A stretch of 64,000 nt of DNA from Fistulifera solaris (taxonomy: Eukaryota > Bacillariophyta > Bacillariophyceae > Naviculales > Stauroneidaceae). The notes below the pieces were generated by a model. It was not told where the DNA came from. It worked only from the letters and a program-made list of their open reading frames with translations, and searched no databases. The DNA lies in contig AP026124.1 of assembly GCA_030295235.1 (NCBI GenBank), forward strand, positions 2,232,001 to 2,296,000, written 5' to 3'. The position numbers and the translations under genes were made by a program. Positions 52,177 through 63,691 of the stretch are shown one piece after another; positions within the stretch are counted from its first letter, which is position 1, and each line of letters begins with the position of its first letter.

Positions 52177-53130
52177 TTAGCTGAACGAAAAATTCGAGCC
52201 AAGAAAAAGGTCCTCAACTTCATCCTGTCCTATCTCTTCCAAAAAATACGAGAAAGAGATGCTATGGAGGCTACATTTCGATTTCCACACCACGATCGGA
52301 AGAACGAAATTCCAACAGTGTCCGTCATGGTGTCTTTCGTATTGATGACTCAGCATGTCGATCGAAGGTAAATTGTCCGGATCGGGAAAATTCATCAATC
52401 CGAATCGTTCCCGGAATCCCTTGGCCGAGTAATGCAGCTGTAATTTTGGCGCCGATCCCTGCTGCAGCACCCAACTGACTAACGTCACACGCAAACCTCG
52501 AGTCACATGATCCCGTGTGACATTATGGTTGACATTACTCGCGTCAAGATGAAATCGAATATCCGATTGTCCGTTCATTTTCCCAATCCAATCATAACCC
52601 ATCGAGACGATATATTCTGTGAACATATCCTGTTCTTCGTTTGTTGTATTTAAATTGATCAAATCGAAAACGGGATGCAGAGAGTCCGTTTGTGAATCAT
52701 GATCTGGAAGAAAGCCTTGCCACAATATTTCGTCGTCACAAGTAAATTGAGCAAAAAGAAATGGTTCTTTCTGTCACGCAATCCGTTTTCCAAATCAGGA
52801 ACGTTCCCATGAAGATCCGGATAGTGACAAGGGTCACAAGAAATACGGTCTGAAGTTTCGTGTCGTTGTGCCTGTCGTGTCATTTCCGCAGCAAAGTGAC
52901 GGCATCGCTCGAACGACATGATTCGTTGACGAGGATTGGAAATGGAAAGATTTTGTGGCAGAGCAACATCTCGTTCCTCCCACTCACGTTGCAGGACATT
53001 TGCGTTCCGCATCGAGGTCGTGCCATTTGCGACACACCAGTCCTAATCGCCAAAGGTCGTCTGTCGTCAGGCGTTTGAGAATATTTTTCTGTAAGAGATC
53101 GTCGGGCAAATCCAGTAGTGTCGTCGTCAT
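52177..53130 (-). CDS. F-box protein
   Basis: About 317 aa. The N-terminal F-box (residues about 5-45) reads LLDLPDDLLQKNILKRLT, then DDLWRLGLVCRKWHDL, which would bind Skp1 in an SCF ubiquitin ligase. The C-terminal substrate side has no recognisable repeat; it includes HPVFDLINLNTTNEEQDMF and GKMNGQSDIRFHLDASNVN and may be a beta-sandwich. The start is the ATG at 53130, as upstream codons are not conserved. Two frame differences: a GG near 53013 (-1) and the TTTTT run near 52757 (+1), which restores FAQFTCDDEILWQGFLP. With both allowed the length is 954 nt. Confidence 0.75.
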
Positions 53131-53856
53131 TATTTTTCTACTTGCGTTCGCGCGCTTCCAAAATAGAGCGAAGCTGCGTGCTATCGTACGCTTCTTCCCA
53201 CGCGTCAAGAAAAAAAAAGAAGAAAAAAACGTTTCTGTCCTCTTTCTCTAGAGTGACGTGAACGTATCTTTTCTTTAGAGACTCTAGAGAGACAGCAAAT
53301 GAAGAAAGGAATAAGTTAATGAGTGAGTGATTGATTGGATGCGCTTTGTATTCTTTTTCATTCGAATGTAATGAGCGATGAAGGCGCATCATTAATCGTG
53401 CAAATAACTATTACTCCGAATAACCTTACTGGTGTACGCAGTAGGAACATCAACACTGGGAACTGTTTATTTGCTAAGAGGAAACGTAGAACCGAAGTGA
53501 CTTTAACATTTTCCAGTGACCTATAGACGAGTTGCGGGACTCTCTGAATACTATTGTACGTGTAAACCTTACCAGGGTACGCAGTAACTTGTTTGAATCG
53601 CAAATACGGAGTAACGATTTCCGTATCCTTTGTCCTATGCTATCATGCAACTCGATCTCCACCGTGGATAAAAGCTTGTCTTGAACTATCACGTTGTGTC
53701 GTAGCAAACATTCAAGCCAACTCCTTCTAAATTACTGAAAACTGTTTACGCCGAATTCGGACATATTGGTCATCACCATATCCTATTTACTATAGAATGA
53801 GTCTTGACCAAAGGTCGTAGAGTATTTCTTCACTTCGTGAGCCTTCCACATATTTT
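53131..53856. other. Intergenic region
   Basis: It contains the promoter of the F-box gene on the left and the 3' flank of CCT7 on the right. A long A-rich run lies near 53210-53228. No gene supported. Confidence 0.4.
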
Positions 53857-55701
53857 TTATCCACCACCACGTCCTTTCATGTAACTGACACCCGGCGCCA
53901 ATTTACCCGATCGTGGACCATTGCTTTGTGCCGTTTGCATGGCCGTATTCATCATATTGCTCATGGTGGGTGCTCCACCACCACCACCACCCATCATACC
54001 CGTCGCTTGTGCACCGGGATCTTGTGACGGTGCCGCAATGACAGTTTCATCAATAGACAAGATGACACAGGCCGCTTCGGTCGCCGCATCCAAAGAGTGA
54101 ATCTTGTTGTCACTGGGTTCCCATACACCCGATTCCATCGTATCACACGTCCCACCGTTCGTCAAATCGACTCCGTACCAACTCACCGTCCCGACATTCG
54201 CATGTTGACGACGCAAATCGGCCAAGACTTCGGTCGGGTCAAAGCCCGCATTATCACACAATTGTCGCGGAATGACTTCCAAGGCCTTGGCGAAGGCCAA
54301 ATAAATCAATTGTCCTTTTCCCGCAATTTTCAATGCTGCTTGTCGCAAGATGCTGGCCACGTGCATTTCCACGGCTCCACCACCGGCCACGACCGTCTGT
54401 GACACAATGGCTCGTTTGACCACTTCCAGCGCATCATGGACACTGCGTTCCGATTCCGCAATGAATTGTTCCGTCCCACCCCGTAACACAATCGTTGAAG
54501 TCAATTGGACGGGACATTCGGTCAATACATTGAAACGGGCGTCACCGACTTGTTTTTCTTCAAAGACTCCACACGTTCCCAACACCGCACTCGACAATCC
54601 CTGCGTTGTGGTTTGAATGGCACCACCAGTCGCTTTGGCGACGCGTTTCAAATCGGCATCGGGCACGCGTCCGGCACAAAACAATCCCCGATCCAAAAAG
54701 TACTGCGTGGCCAAATCTCCAATGGGCAATTTCGACAAGACAATATTGGCTCCCGTTTGCACACAATGTTCTAGTTTTTCAAAAATCACGTGCCATTCGG
54801 CATCGACAATGGCTTGATAATCGGCTGGACTACTGATGCGGACTTCGGCATTTTCTTTTTCGGCCTTGAGTTCCAATTCGACATTGAGTAACAGCAATTT
54901 CGCGGGTGCAAAACGTTTCGTCATTTGTTCAAAGCCGGCGTAGGAAAACGTCTTGGCAAAGGCGACTCCGCCTTGCACCAAAAACGATTGACGTACATCA
55001 CCACCGGGGATTTGTTTAATGGTAATGTAGTGATCCATTTCTTCCAAGGCACCGGCGTTGTGCAAGGTCGTCACGGCATCGACGACCATGGGAGCAAACA
55101 AATCTTGATGATTGGCAATGAGTTTGGAATTGAGAGCCGTAGAAGCTGTCTTGAGTAAGGTTTCTCGGGGATTGGATGGTTGGACGGCCATTTGCCGGAC
55201 CGTCTCGACAGCGAGACGTCCCGCCTGTTGTAAATATCGTCCGAGCAATTGCGGATGCACTCCTTCTTCAATGAGCGACTTCAATTGTGACAACAATTCG
55301 GCCGCCAACAAGACGACACTGGTCGTCCCATCACCGACTTGGACATCTTGACTGATACTGATATCTACTAGCGTCTTGGCGGCGGGATGTTGGATTTCCA
55401 GCAATCGCATCAAGGTGGCGCCATCGTTGCTAATCGTGACTTTGTTGGCCTGCGCAATCAATTTATCCCGACCGGCGGGGCCTAAGGTTGTTTTGACGGT
55501 ATCTGCAACAACTTGACAGGCATTGATATTCGAAATCAATTGGGGAATGCCCTGCCCAACAAAGAAAGAATGTGAGTCAAAAAAAATTTAGTATCCAAGA
55601 TACACGAGGACGCTCTCTCATTCTCTCAACGCGCGCACCTGTGAAGTATCCGTTCCTTCTCGTAACAGAATTATACCGGGTCTCATTCCCATATGATTCA
55701 T
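53857..55701 (-). CDS. CCT7: CCT7, eta subunit of the cytosolic chaperonin TRiC/CCT
   Basis: Subunit of the eight-membered ring chaperonin that folds actin, tubulin and many other proteins with ATP. About 585 aa. Exon 1 (55701-55639) encodes MNHMGMRPGIILLREGTDTSQ; intron 55552-55638 (87 nt); exon 2 starts GIPQLISNINACQ. The sequence at the junction (LREGTDTSQGIPQLISNI) is the diagnostic eta-subunit start. ATP-site motifs: TTLGPAGRDKL, GDGTTSVV and VVAGGGAVEMHV. The C terminus ends in a Gly-rich tail (MKGRGGG), typical of eta; an Ala/Gly/Met-rich insert before it makes the protein slightly long. No frame breaks. Confidence 0.96.
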
Positions 55702-56092
55702 GTTGATTACTAGGGAGTAGTAGGAGAAATTATTAGAAAGGATAAATAAATGGAAAAGGAATGCAAATGAAGTGTCGAACAAACTACAAGTACAAGAATG
55801 AAGCGCAAAGTAAAGTAAGTTGTGGTTTTGTTTGTTGTGTTTTTTTGCGGAGGGGGGGGCTTGGGGGCTTGGGTCGGAAAGGAATCTGGAATCTTTGTAT
55901 CACAAAAAGCGAAATTTCTAATAATCTCTGTACGTTGTACGTTAATGAAAACGTCACTTTTGCATTCAACAACATACAAAGTAAAAGCAACCTGCCACAA
56001 GGCCATCATCCATGGCGCTATTGATTCGAAACAAATAATAATAGTAATAATCATAACCAATTCCTTCAGTGTGCCTTTCTTCACTAAAAAAA
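55702..56092. other. Divergent promoter region
   Basis: Lies between CCT7 (minus) and the DUF3172 gene (plus) and must contain both promoters. A G-run near 55850-55862 (nine Gs) stands out. No gene seen. Confidence 0.4.
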
Positions 56093-56958
56093 ATGATTCA
56101 CAAGTCCACCATTTTATTACTGGTCTTGGTAGTACAATGGAGTGATGCTTTCCTGATGCCCCATGGTTCTACCGCCTCGACGGTTCTTTTCAACAATCAT
56201 CGAGACAACGACGACGACGTCGACGACTACGATGTTCCACCCGCCGTCGTCGTCGATCACAGCACTACGAAGATTACGAAGATTATGAGGATGACTATTA
56301 CGACAATAACAATAACAATCGACCATACGATGACTTGGGTCCTTCTCTGCAAGTTCCTTCGTCATTTGGACGACGCACGGGTTGGCGGTTGCCGGAATCA
56401 GTTTCGAAATCGTTACTCGCGGGAGTCTTTGTGTTGGGAGTCGGATTAGGTGTCACCATTGATTCGCAAGTCAATACGAATCCCAAAGATTTGGCGTCGC
56501 GTGATGCCATTGATCAAGCAGCTCCCAATCCGACCCTTTGTGCCAAATTGGGAGCTTCCGCCATGGCGTTTGATCAACGTGTCTTTGTTTCCTTCAATCC
56601 TTTCAATGTCTATGTTTCACAGGCGGATGTGAAACCTGCCTGTGTGTTGCGGGAAGCCAATGTGGTGCCCGTATTACGAGCGAAAGGGTTGATCAATGAT
56701 CAAGAAGTTCGGGCGTGCAAACAGAATATGAATACGTGGGCCTTTGTCGGAAATTTAGAAGATACACCGCAATTGAGTTGTGTGTACAAATCACAAGATG
56801 CCCAAAACGAATTCTTATCCAATCCCAAACTAGGAATTGGTGAAGATTATTTAGACGATGATCGGGCTTTGGGGAAAAACATCAAAGGGACCATGACGGA
56901 AGGACAATTGGCGAGGAAAATGAACAATGCGGGGGCTTTTGAGTTTCCAATTCAATAA
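56093..56958 (+). CDS. DUF3172 protein, plastid-targeted
   Basis: About 288 aa. The N terminus is a signal peptide (MIHKSTILLLVLVVQWSDA) with FLMP after it, a diatom plastid presequence. A very acidic, then Arg/Tyr/Asp/Asn-rich spacer follows, one transmembrane segment (about SLLAGVFVLGVGLGVTI), and a C-terminal domain with NPTLCAKLGASAMAFDQRV, FVSFNPFNVYVSQADVKPAC and NTWAFVGNLEDTPQLSCVY. I assign this to DUF3172, known from cyanobacteria and plastid-bearing algae; function unknown. The frame shifts in the acidic spacer: one more C in the CCC near 56238 joins the parts and gives 867 nt. A 44-nt GT-AG intron would also restore the frame but is shorter than any other intron here. Confidence 0.8.
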
Positions 56959-56995
56959 TGTTACCTCTACTTTGATTAATATCGTCATACTAATA

Positions 56996-57643
56996 CTACT
57001 TGTCGTTCAAATCCTCCTTCGGCGCCGGGCGATGGATCAAAGCCGCGCCATTGATACAGAAACGGGGCAAATAAGTTCCTACCGTAGACCGGGGATCGGT
57101 CACAGGACTGTTTTGTAAGACATCGGTAGAAACAGTTTCGGGACGAGGACCATCCATAAAGACGTGACCCAAATGCGACGAACACCGTTGACAGCGACAT
57201 TCCAAACGATTGTCCCATTCTCGTTTATACGACACCGCATTGTCATCCAAAGAACGCCAAAACGAAGGCCATCCAGAACCCGAATCGTATTTTGCATTGG
57301 CTTGGAATAGAGGTGCTCCGCAATACGCGCAATGAAAAGTATCGTCCGGTGCATATTTGCCGTAATTGAGTGGGGACGTCATGGCCGGTTCGGTGAGACC
57401 CAATCGTAAGACCAGCAATCGAAAAGGATTCCATGTTTGTACTTTGAATTTGTCCTTTCTGTTTTCATTTTCACTGTTTTTCGGAGAGAACATGGGAAGA
57501 CAGGGCATGATCTTATTTGAGCGAGTGTTTTGACGAGTTGTTGACAGGGGAAACGAATTTGTGATGGTGGCAAAGACACAAACGGAGATTAGCAGCAATC
57601 GCACACTTCTTATTCGTTTGCTGTAATGGATGCTGGGTGACAT
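56996..57643 (-). CDS. msrB: Peptide-methionine (R)-S-oxide reductase MsrB, plastid-type presequence
   Basis: Reduces methionine-R-sulfoxide in proteins; oxidative-stress repair. 215 aa, uninterrupted. The N terminus is a signal peptide (RLLLISVCVFATIT) followed by NSFPLS, an ASAFAP-like cleavage site, then about 65 transit residues. Domain: CAYCGAPLF (zinc ligands Cys105 and Cys108), GSGWPSF, CQRC (Cys151, Cys154), HLGHVFMDGP and the catalytic RFCIN (Cys196). The residue after IN is Gly instead of the usual Ser. The stretch between DGP and RFC is about 12 residues longer than in bacterial MsrB. Convergent with the DUF3172 gene, about 37 bp apart. Confidence 0.93.
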   Translation of the reverse strand: MSPSIHYSKRIRSVRLLLISVCVFATITNSFPLSTTRQNTRSNKIMPCLPMFSPKNSENENRKDKFKVQTWNPFRLLVLRLGLTEPAMTSPLNYGKYAPDDTFHCAYCGAPLFQANAKYDSGSGWPSFWRSLDDNAVSYKREWDNRLECRCQRCSSHLGHVFMDGPRPETVSTDVLQNSPVTDPRSTVGTYLPRFCINGAALIHRPAPKEDLNDK

Positions 57644-58181
57644 GTTAGCTAATCAACGATGACAAAGATGTTAGTGATGTTATGAAGGAAAAGAGAGTAA
57701 TAAGTAACAAGAATGAATGAATCATCAACATATCACTGAGAAATCTCGTCATCGCGACGACTTTTGGAAAAGTCTCGGCGGTCTTGCCTTTGTATCAATT
57801 ACGTAGTACGTTGTTGTTCGATACCGGACGGACGACAACATCAACTGTATGTACTCTCGACGTTCGGCGGTGCGCATTATTTATTTTTTTCAAAGCAAAA
57901 ACACGAAGCCAACACCAAAGCAACATGGCTGTGCGAACCAAAATTCGCTGATTCCGGTTTGCCGCAAATTGAGCAATTTCGATGGAGACAAAAACTAATG
58001 AAGAGTATAGCTGCACATGACTTTGCCTGCGCATTCGCATAATAAGACGGCCTTCCGCGCAAATGTTATTGTGACGTGATTGCCGCTTTTTTCGTTTGAT
58101 CGCAAGACGCCGAAATTCTTGCCCGAGGAGAGCGGGAATAAGCATACTTGTTTCGTTCGTTCGATCAAATCAAACAACACA
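57644..58181. other. Divergent intergenic region
   Basis: It separates MsrB (minus) from the first copy of the tandem family (plus). Frames here look non-conserved. No other feature seen. Confidence 0.4.
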
Positions 58182-59169
58182 ATGTCCATGTCTCTTCCTT
58201 CGAAACAAAACAAACCTTCGCTCCTGGAACTCATTCCTCGTTCGAACCTCCAGCCGCATCAGATTGCCGTGAGCAAGGGCGAAGAATTGCCCACGTACAA
58301 GTTGTTGCGGACGCCCGAGACACTCGACGAGTGGAAAAGCCGGACACCGCCCTATGGATGGAGAACGGGACGCTGGTGGTCGTTGGTGGCTTTTTCGTTC
58401 CATCCATGGCCACTACCCAGTTTCCGAAATGCATGGAACTGAGATCTTTCGTCACCATTTAAATCTTTGGTGATTCGGACGATGCAATTGTCGATACAGC
58501 GGTGTATCTTGGAAGTTTGCGCACTTCTAGGAAAGAAGAAGTAGAAGATGTTTCCATCAAAAGGAAATCGAACTTGACGCTAGCCTTTCGCTGACGTTGC
58601 ATGAAGGTTTTTATGACACCGTTCCTACCGAACAAGCGTTGATTCGAGCAGTGCGGGTGAACCAGAATCTGAAACACTTGGAATTTATGGCCCGCGAACA
58701 TCAGTGGGGAAGGTGCATCCAGAAACTCTTTGTTGTTGCGGAAACTCACAAGAGTCTGCGTTCCATGAAGATCAAAAGCTACCCAGATGGTTACGACCCC
58801 CAGTACAAGTGGCTGAAACGGTTGCTGACACGAAATCGGTATTTGAAGGTGACCGATATTCTTTACGGTGAAATCGAAGCCGACGAGGAAACCTTTCGCA
58901 TCTATGACTTGAATCAGTTCTTTCGTGATTCGAAGAAACTCAAAGAAGCGCCGCCAGCTGTTCGACCGTCGCTGGTGGTCACTGCTTTGACGGATGAGTA
59001 CATGAACGACCTTCAGCGCACGGGGCTCTTGTTGTCCGATAATGTCGATGTGTTGTGTAAGCTAATGCACCCGGTAGTACACTCTAGTGAGGGAATCGTC
59101 GGTGAAGTGGATATGGAGGTTGAGAATCTGCCAGCGGCTGCAGCGTTGCGGAAGAGAAAGACCACATGA
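58182..59169 (+). CDS. Tandem family copy 1, short form, possibly a pseudogene
   Basis: N-terminal segment LELIPRSNLQPHQIAVSKGE with ELPTYKLLRTPETLDEW matches copy 3 (IIPSSELQKHQIATKNGQ with DLPTYQFLRAPSTIDEL). The C-terminal part (HKSLRSMKIKSYPDGYDPQY, WLKRLLTRNRYLKVTD, LNQFFRDSKKLKE) matches it too. Copy 1 lacks about 150 central residues of copy 3. Two AAAA runs (near 58338 and 58563) each need one more A to join the parts. One in-frame TAA near 58459-58461 remains even then, so this copy may be a pseudogene, have a missed intron, or carry a further error. No known domain; leucine spacing suggests LRR-like alpha/beta units. Function unknown. Confidence 0.55.
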
Positions 59170-59686
59170 GATGTGACACAATCCGCAGTCAATGCTTGAT
59201 ATACCTATGATCGAAAAGTAGCTCATATATTTTTTCACGTGTCACTACATTTTTAGGCATTCTGGCTTCCGTCTGCTTTAGTCGTAGGACTTACTATCAT
59301 CTTTGTTAAATGAAAATTGTAAAAACAAACGCGCTATTCTGTTCCCCAAATCAAACCAGATTTGAAATTCTTAATGATGTATCGTCGCTTTAGACTATCT
59401 TCTTCTAGAAGAAGCTTTAATGCAGTTTGTTTCTTCGTTTCATCCTCGCGAAAAACTATGGAGCCACGCGACCCGAATCCCTTCTCGCAATCCTCTTTTC
59501 AATCAAGATTCATTCCCCAATTGAATTGGTGTCGTACCAGCATCAAAAAGCACTTTCTGGGCTAAATAGTACTCCGGATTGACCATCGCATGGTAAAAGC
59601 CGTCGAAACTCGAAACTCGGAAGCACTTTTTCGCATTCTCTCTTTTACAACACAAGTAAATCATTTCTTAACGATTACAAAGCATC
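59170..59686. other. Intergenic region
   Basis: Between copies 1 and 2 of the tandem family. No gene, RNA or repeat recognised. Confidence 0.35.
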
Positions 59687-61751
59687 ATGTCGAATCCAGT
59701 TGATGATTCTTTATTCGAGTTGATTCATTCCGGAATCGCAAGTCGAGCCTGATCAAATCACCAAGTATCACAGCAATGGCGAAGTATGGTCGGCTTTAAA
59801 ATTTTGTAGAACTAAGGAAAGCGGCGTTGAGCAATTCCGGCGAAAGCAAGCGCGAGATCTCAAGTTTTACAAGAGAATGGAACACGTATTTTGATGGTTG
59901 ATTTCTATATCGAATGGTATCTAGCTACATTTGGCTTTAAACATGATGTGATACTCGCCCAGGATGGACTGTGCTGTTTGATGTTGATGAAGGAATGGAA
60001 TTTTGCAATCATCGGGAAGTCTGATTATGCTATTGCGGAGACGGCTACGTTTCTTTGGAGCTTAAAGAGACGGTGGTCGGATTAGAATTAATTGGTCCGA
60101 AGAGTCATTTTGATTCCAGCGTCCTTTCACTCGACCAGCTGACCGTTCTGTTTCAAGCCCACCCGACAATGTCGATCAAGCTGCATATACGCAACATCAG
60201 CCCAGATCAGTCCCGTTTTCTAGCAGCGTACCCAGATCGCCTCGATTTGACTTTGAATTTGTCGAGTGAGCCGTTTGCCCATGGCGGTGATACGTTTGTG
60301 GACGTGTTGCTAGAAAGAGAGTCTTGGTTCGGTAACTTGACGTTGTTCAGCAGGGACTATTCAAACAATGAGATTTTTTTGATCTCCTCCTCCTCCAAGT
60401 GGAAATGCTCGACTCACTAGTAGTTCCGTACGTGCACTCGCCAGAGCTAGTACACCAGGTTTTTTCTGCATTGGTGAACGAAATCGACGTGACGATCGAA
60501 GTTCCCAGAGTTTTGGGAATCAACACTCGACTGGGCGACAATAGACATAACTCCCAGGACATTGTCGTTAACTTCCAATTATTTCATGAATCGGAGGATC
60601 AGACTGAGTTTGTTTGCTCCTTTTTCCGTCGACTGGCGGAGCTGGGGAATTTTCGGAAGTTTGACTTCAGTCTCTGCCACATGGAGGGTAGCCGACGCGC
60701 TAGTTGATGCTATAGTTGTAAACCAAGGATTGGAAGAGCTGGCTCTGCATCATTCGTGGGAAGCGACACCGTATTTTGACTCCCTTTTAAAGCTGCCGAA
60801 CGTCGGATTCTTTGGGAACTTGAAATTCTCGAATGAAAGAAAATTGTCCAGAGCCGTCCTGCGTCTTTTTGACTGGGTAAATTTTGATGATAGTCACTTA
60901 GAGCCACTTGCTTTCTTCTTCGACGCTTTGCCTACAAAAACATTTCACTTTCAAGATACCTATCTAGACGGCGTCCTCACTACCATCATCGCTACACGGC
61001 CCTATCCCGTTGCTTTATTCTTGATTACCTCATCATTTGACACGGATGCGTTTTTGAACATCTCCAGGACCGCAAAACATTATTCGGATCCCTATCGCTA
61101 GGAGGTTTTGAGATGGAAGGGTTTCAATTGCGACGGCTCTTCAAACACATGAACGTATTTGAGCATCTCTCAGCGGACTATCTACCAAATAAATTCATTC
61201 TCAAGCTACTCTCCGCGCCCCTAAACAGCACTGGTTTCATGGTATGCCCGCAAAACAGTGAATTAGATTTCTCAAAAGCTGAAATAGTCGTGAACGACCT
61301 TCAAATCAAATTACGAGTGGACGGGTGTCCGACCAAGTTCGTGCTATCGCTTCTTTACCGAGTGGCCGAGACAGGGCACTTGGAAAGCCTCAAGATCGCT
61401 CAGTATGGTTGCAGTCCTCCTCCGGCAGTGGTCGGAAGAGCATTCCATCATGCTATCACATCCAACAAGTAGCTAACAAATTTCGAACTAGACGGGATCA
61501 TGCACAAGTGGGATACGATCATCCAGTATCTTTTCGCTGCCATGGAGAAACACGAGGGACTACGAACATTTCGCATCACGCCTTACTCCAAAGGGCTCGA
61601 CCCCCAGTTCTTATGGCTCAAGCAGTTGCTCCGGCGGAATCGAAGTCTTGAAGTATATAATACACCCATGTGGACATTGGAAGTGGATCGGGAAGTACCC
61701 GAAATCCAGGCATTGAACCGTGTTTACCGGGAACAAAAAGGCATAAAATAG
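59687..61751 (+). pseudogene. Tandem family copy 2, degraded
   Basis: From the ATG at 59687 the N-terminal block is recognisable (SLFELIHSGI, then in another frame EPDQITKYHSNGEVWSAL). The centre (60055-61440) continues in pieces: GNLTLF, LRLFDWVNFDDSHLEPLAFFF, ATRPYPVALFLIT and FKHMNVFEHLSADYLPNKFI. Copy 3 has matching ATRPYPIHLTFI-like and LHWFEHLHFSDFPGDLVMKL segments. The C-terminal block HEGLRTFRITPYSKGLDPQF, WLKQLLRRNRSLEV closes it. At least five frame changes, and the last about 60 residues seen in copy 3 are missing or scrambled. Even allowing for run-length errors this copy looks decayed. Confidence 0.6.
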
Positions 61752-62228
61752 GCCGATCATTGCACATAGGTGCTGATGCTAACGTATAGCGCCACTTACG
61801 AATGCCGGCGTGATGGAAGCGGGCTCTGAGGAGGACAGACAGATCTCATCGCCTTCCGGAAGCAATAAAGAGTTCAAGCGGAAGAGAAATGATGAATCTT
61901 GAAGCCTTATATGCAGACTTGTAAAGATAAATGCATATTTCGTGTTAATTTTTTATTTTATGCGAATTACCGAATTACAGGGTGCCATTTTTTACCAGGT
62001 TCTTGTACCTCGATTAAAAAAGATCATGTACCTAGCCAAAAAAGGCGACGTAGCTGTTGGGCGCAACGAGCGGCACTGAATGATGCGTACCGGCACCCGA
62101 TACTTAGTATTTAGGTACGATGCGCGTTAGGTACACGCTCGCGCTCCTGTTTGCTTTGTTATTTTTCTGATGATGCGAGATCTCCCCACACGTCCCATTA
62201 TTTAGGAGTAAGAAAGATATCGTCGTGC
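61752..62228. other. Intergenic region
   Basis: Possible remnant C terminus of copy 2 (KEFKRKRNDES near 61870-61900), then nothing recognised up to copy 3. Confidence 0.35.
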
Positions 62229-63691
62229 ATGCCCGAAACTGTGTCGTTACAAGCAAAATCCAATATGGCTTCCCCCTTGTTCGGTATTATACCGTCCTCG
62301 GAACTCCAAAAGCACCAGATTGCAACGAAGAACGGGCAGGATCTACCGACCTACCAATTTTTACGGGCGCCCTCGACGATCGACGAGCTTGCCCACTACA
62401 AGAATGGCGTAGTAATCTGGATGGAAGAGACTCTCGTTTTACTGAATTACGGTGAGATAATCGAAAGGTTCTCGTTACCGAAAGTTCAATTCACGGAATA
62501 CTATTTCGCACTCAGCTTTCTGCTCAATGATCACACAAAGGTCCATTGCCGGATCTTTGGCGATATGAAAGGATATTGAAGACAGCTTTCTTCTTTACCA
62601 GCTTGAAGGTTTCCGAGGGAAAACATTTCAAAAATATATTCATTAATTACCACCGCGGCTTGGCGTTCGATTATTGTCACATGAAGGAGTTTGAGTTGTT
62701 GTTCGATTCCATTGCGAAAACCAGAATTGTCATTCTTCTCTCCCATCTGAACGACTTTGTCACGTATTTTGTTACGACACGACCTTATCCGATTCATTTG
62801 ACCTTCATTGCCACACACATGGATGGGGAGGTGCTAGTAACGAGTATGCAGGAACGTGCGACACCGTTTGGCTCTCTGGAGTTTCACGGCATTTTGCCGT
62901 TGAAGAAGGCTTTACAAGAGATCTGCCGAAATCTTCATTGGTTCGAACATCTTCATTTCAGTGACTTTCCAGGTGATCTCGTCATGAAGTTAGTATCCTC
63001 AAATGTCCCCAGTATCGGTTTTGATATCGACCGCGATACGGAAACGTTGGATTTATCGACGGTGAACATTGTTTCCTCCAAGATTCACATCATTTCCTCG
63101 AGTCGAGAGTTTCCCACGAAATTCATGTTATCATTTTTGCACCGAGTGACGGAACTAGATCAGCTGGAATGCTTTGAATTCAACCGAACGGAGGGCCGTC
63201 CGGTTCCTGACGATGTCAAGAAAGCATTGTTGGGTGCCGTGGCAGCCAGCAAGAAACTGACAAAGCTGACGTTATCGGGCAGTGATGAGTCTCCGATGTG
63301 GGACGGTCTAGTGGAAGATCTCTTTTCCGTTTTGGAGAAACACGAGGCATTTCGCACATTTCGCATTACCCCTTATCCTACAACACTGGACCCACAGTTC
63401 GCGTGGCTCAAGCAATTGTACAAACGGAATCGATACATCGATGTCACTGACTCATCAGGAGACAAACTAGAAGCAGACGATGAGGTGGATCTACTTCTTG
63501 GATTGAATCGTTTCTTTCGTGGATCCAAGAACCTCAAAAAAGAGGCGACGATCACCCGATTGTCTTTCGTGGGAGCTGCTTTGGCGCATAGCGCTGCATG
63601 TGACTTGCCGCGTGCTGGGCAGCTGTTGATGCATCATGTCGATTTATTGTGTGAGATTTTGCATGAGAACGAGCAGATTGGTGAAGCATGA
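62229..63691 (+). CDS. Tandem family copy 3, nearly intact (about 487 aa)
   Basis: The fullest member of the family. The ATG at 62229 is chosen because the following VSLQAK aligns with copy 1; the ATG at 62265 is an alternative. Regions: an N-terminal cap (IIPSSELQKHQI, DLPTYQFLRAPSTIDEL); a long centre with ATRPYPIHL-type, FEHLHFSDFPGDLVMKL and FMLSFLHRVTELDQLECFEF segments; a leucine-rich stretch (KLTKLTLSG, HEAFRTFRITPYPTTLDPQF); WLKQLYKRNRYIDVTD; and a helical end with LNRFFRGSKNLKKE. One T added at the TT near 62546 joins VH to LPDLWRYERIL and gives 1464 nt. No signal, membrane span or catalytic motif is seen; LRR-like protein-binding role is a guess. Confidence 0.7.

Noticed and set aside
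56219-56262. A 44-nt GT-AG intron in the DUF3172 gene
   Set aside because: It would fix the frame, but all other introns here are 56-97 nt, and one added C in a CCC run also fixes it while keeping a natural protein sequence.
57764-58042. A 92-aa plus-strand frame between MsrB and tandem copy 1
   Set aside because: No conserved motif, no good start context and frames on the other strand are equally long.
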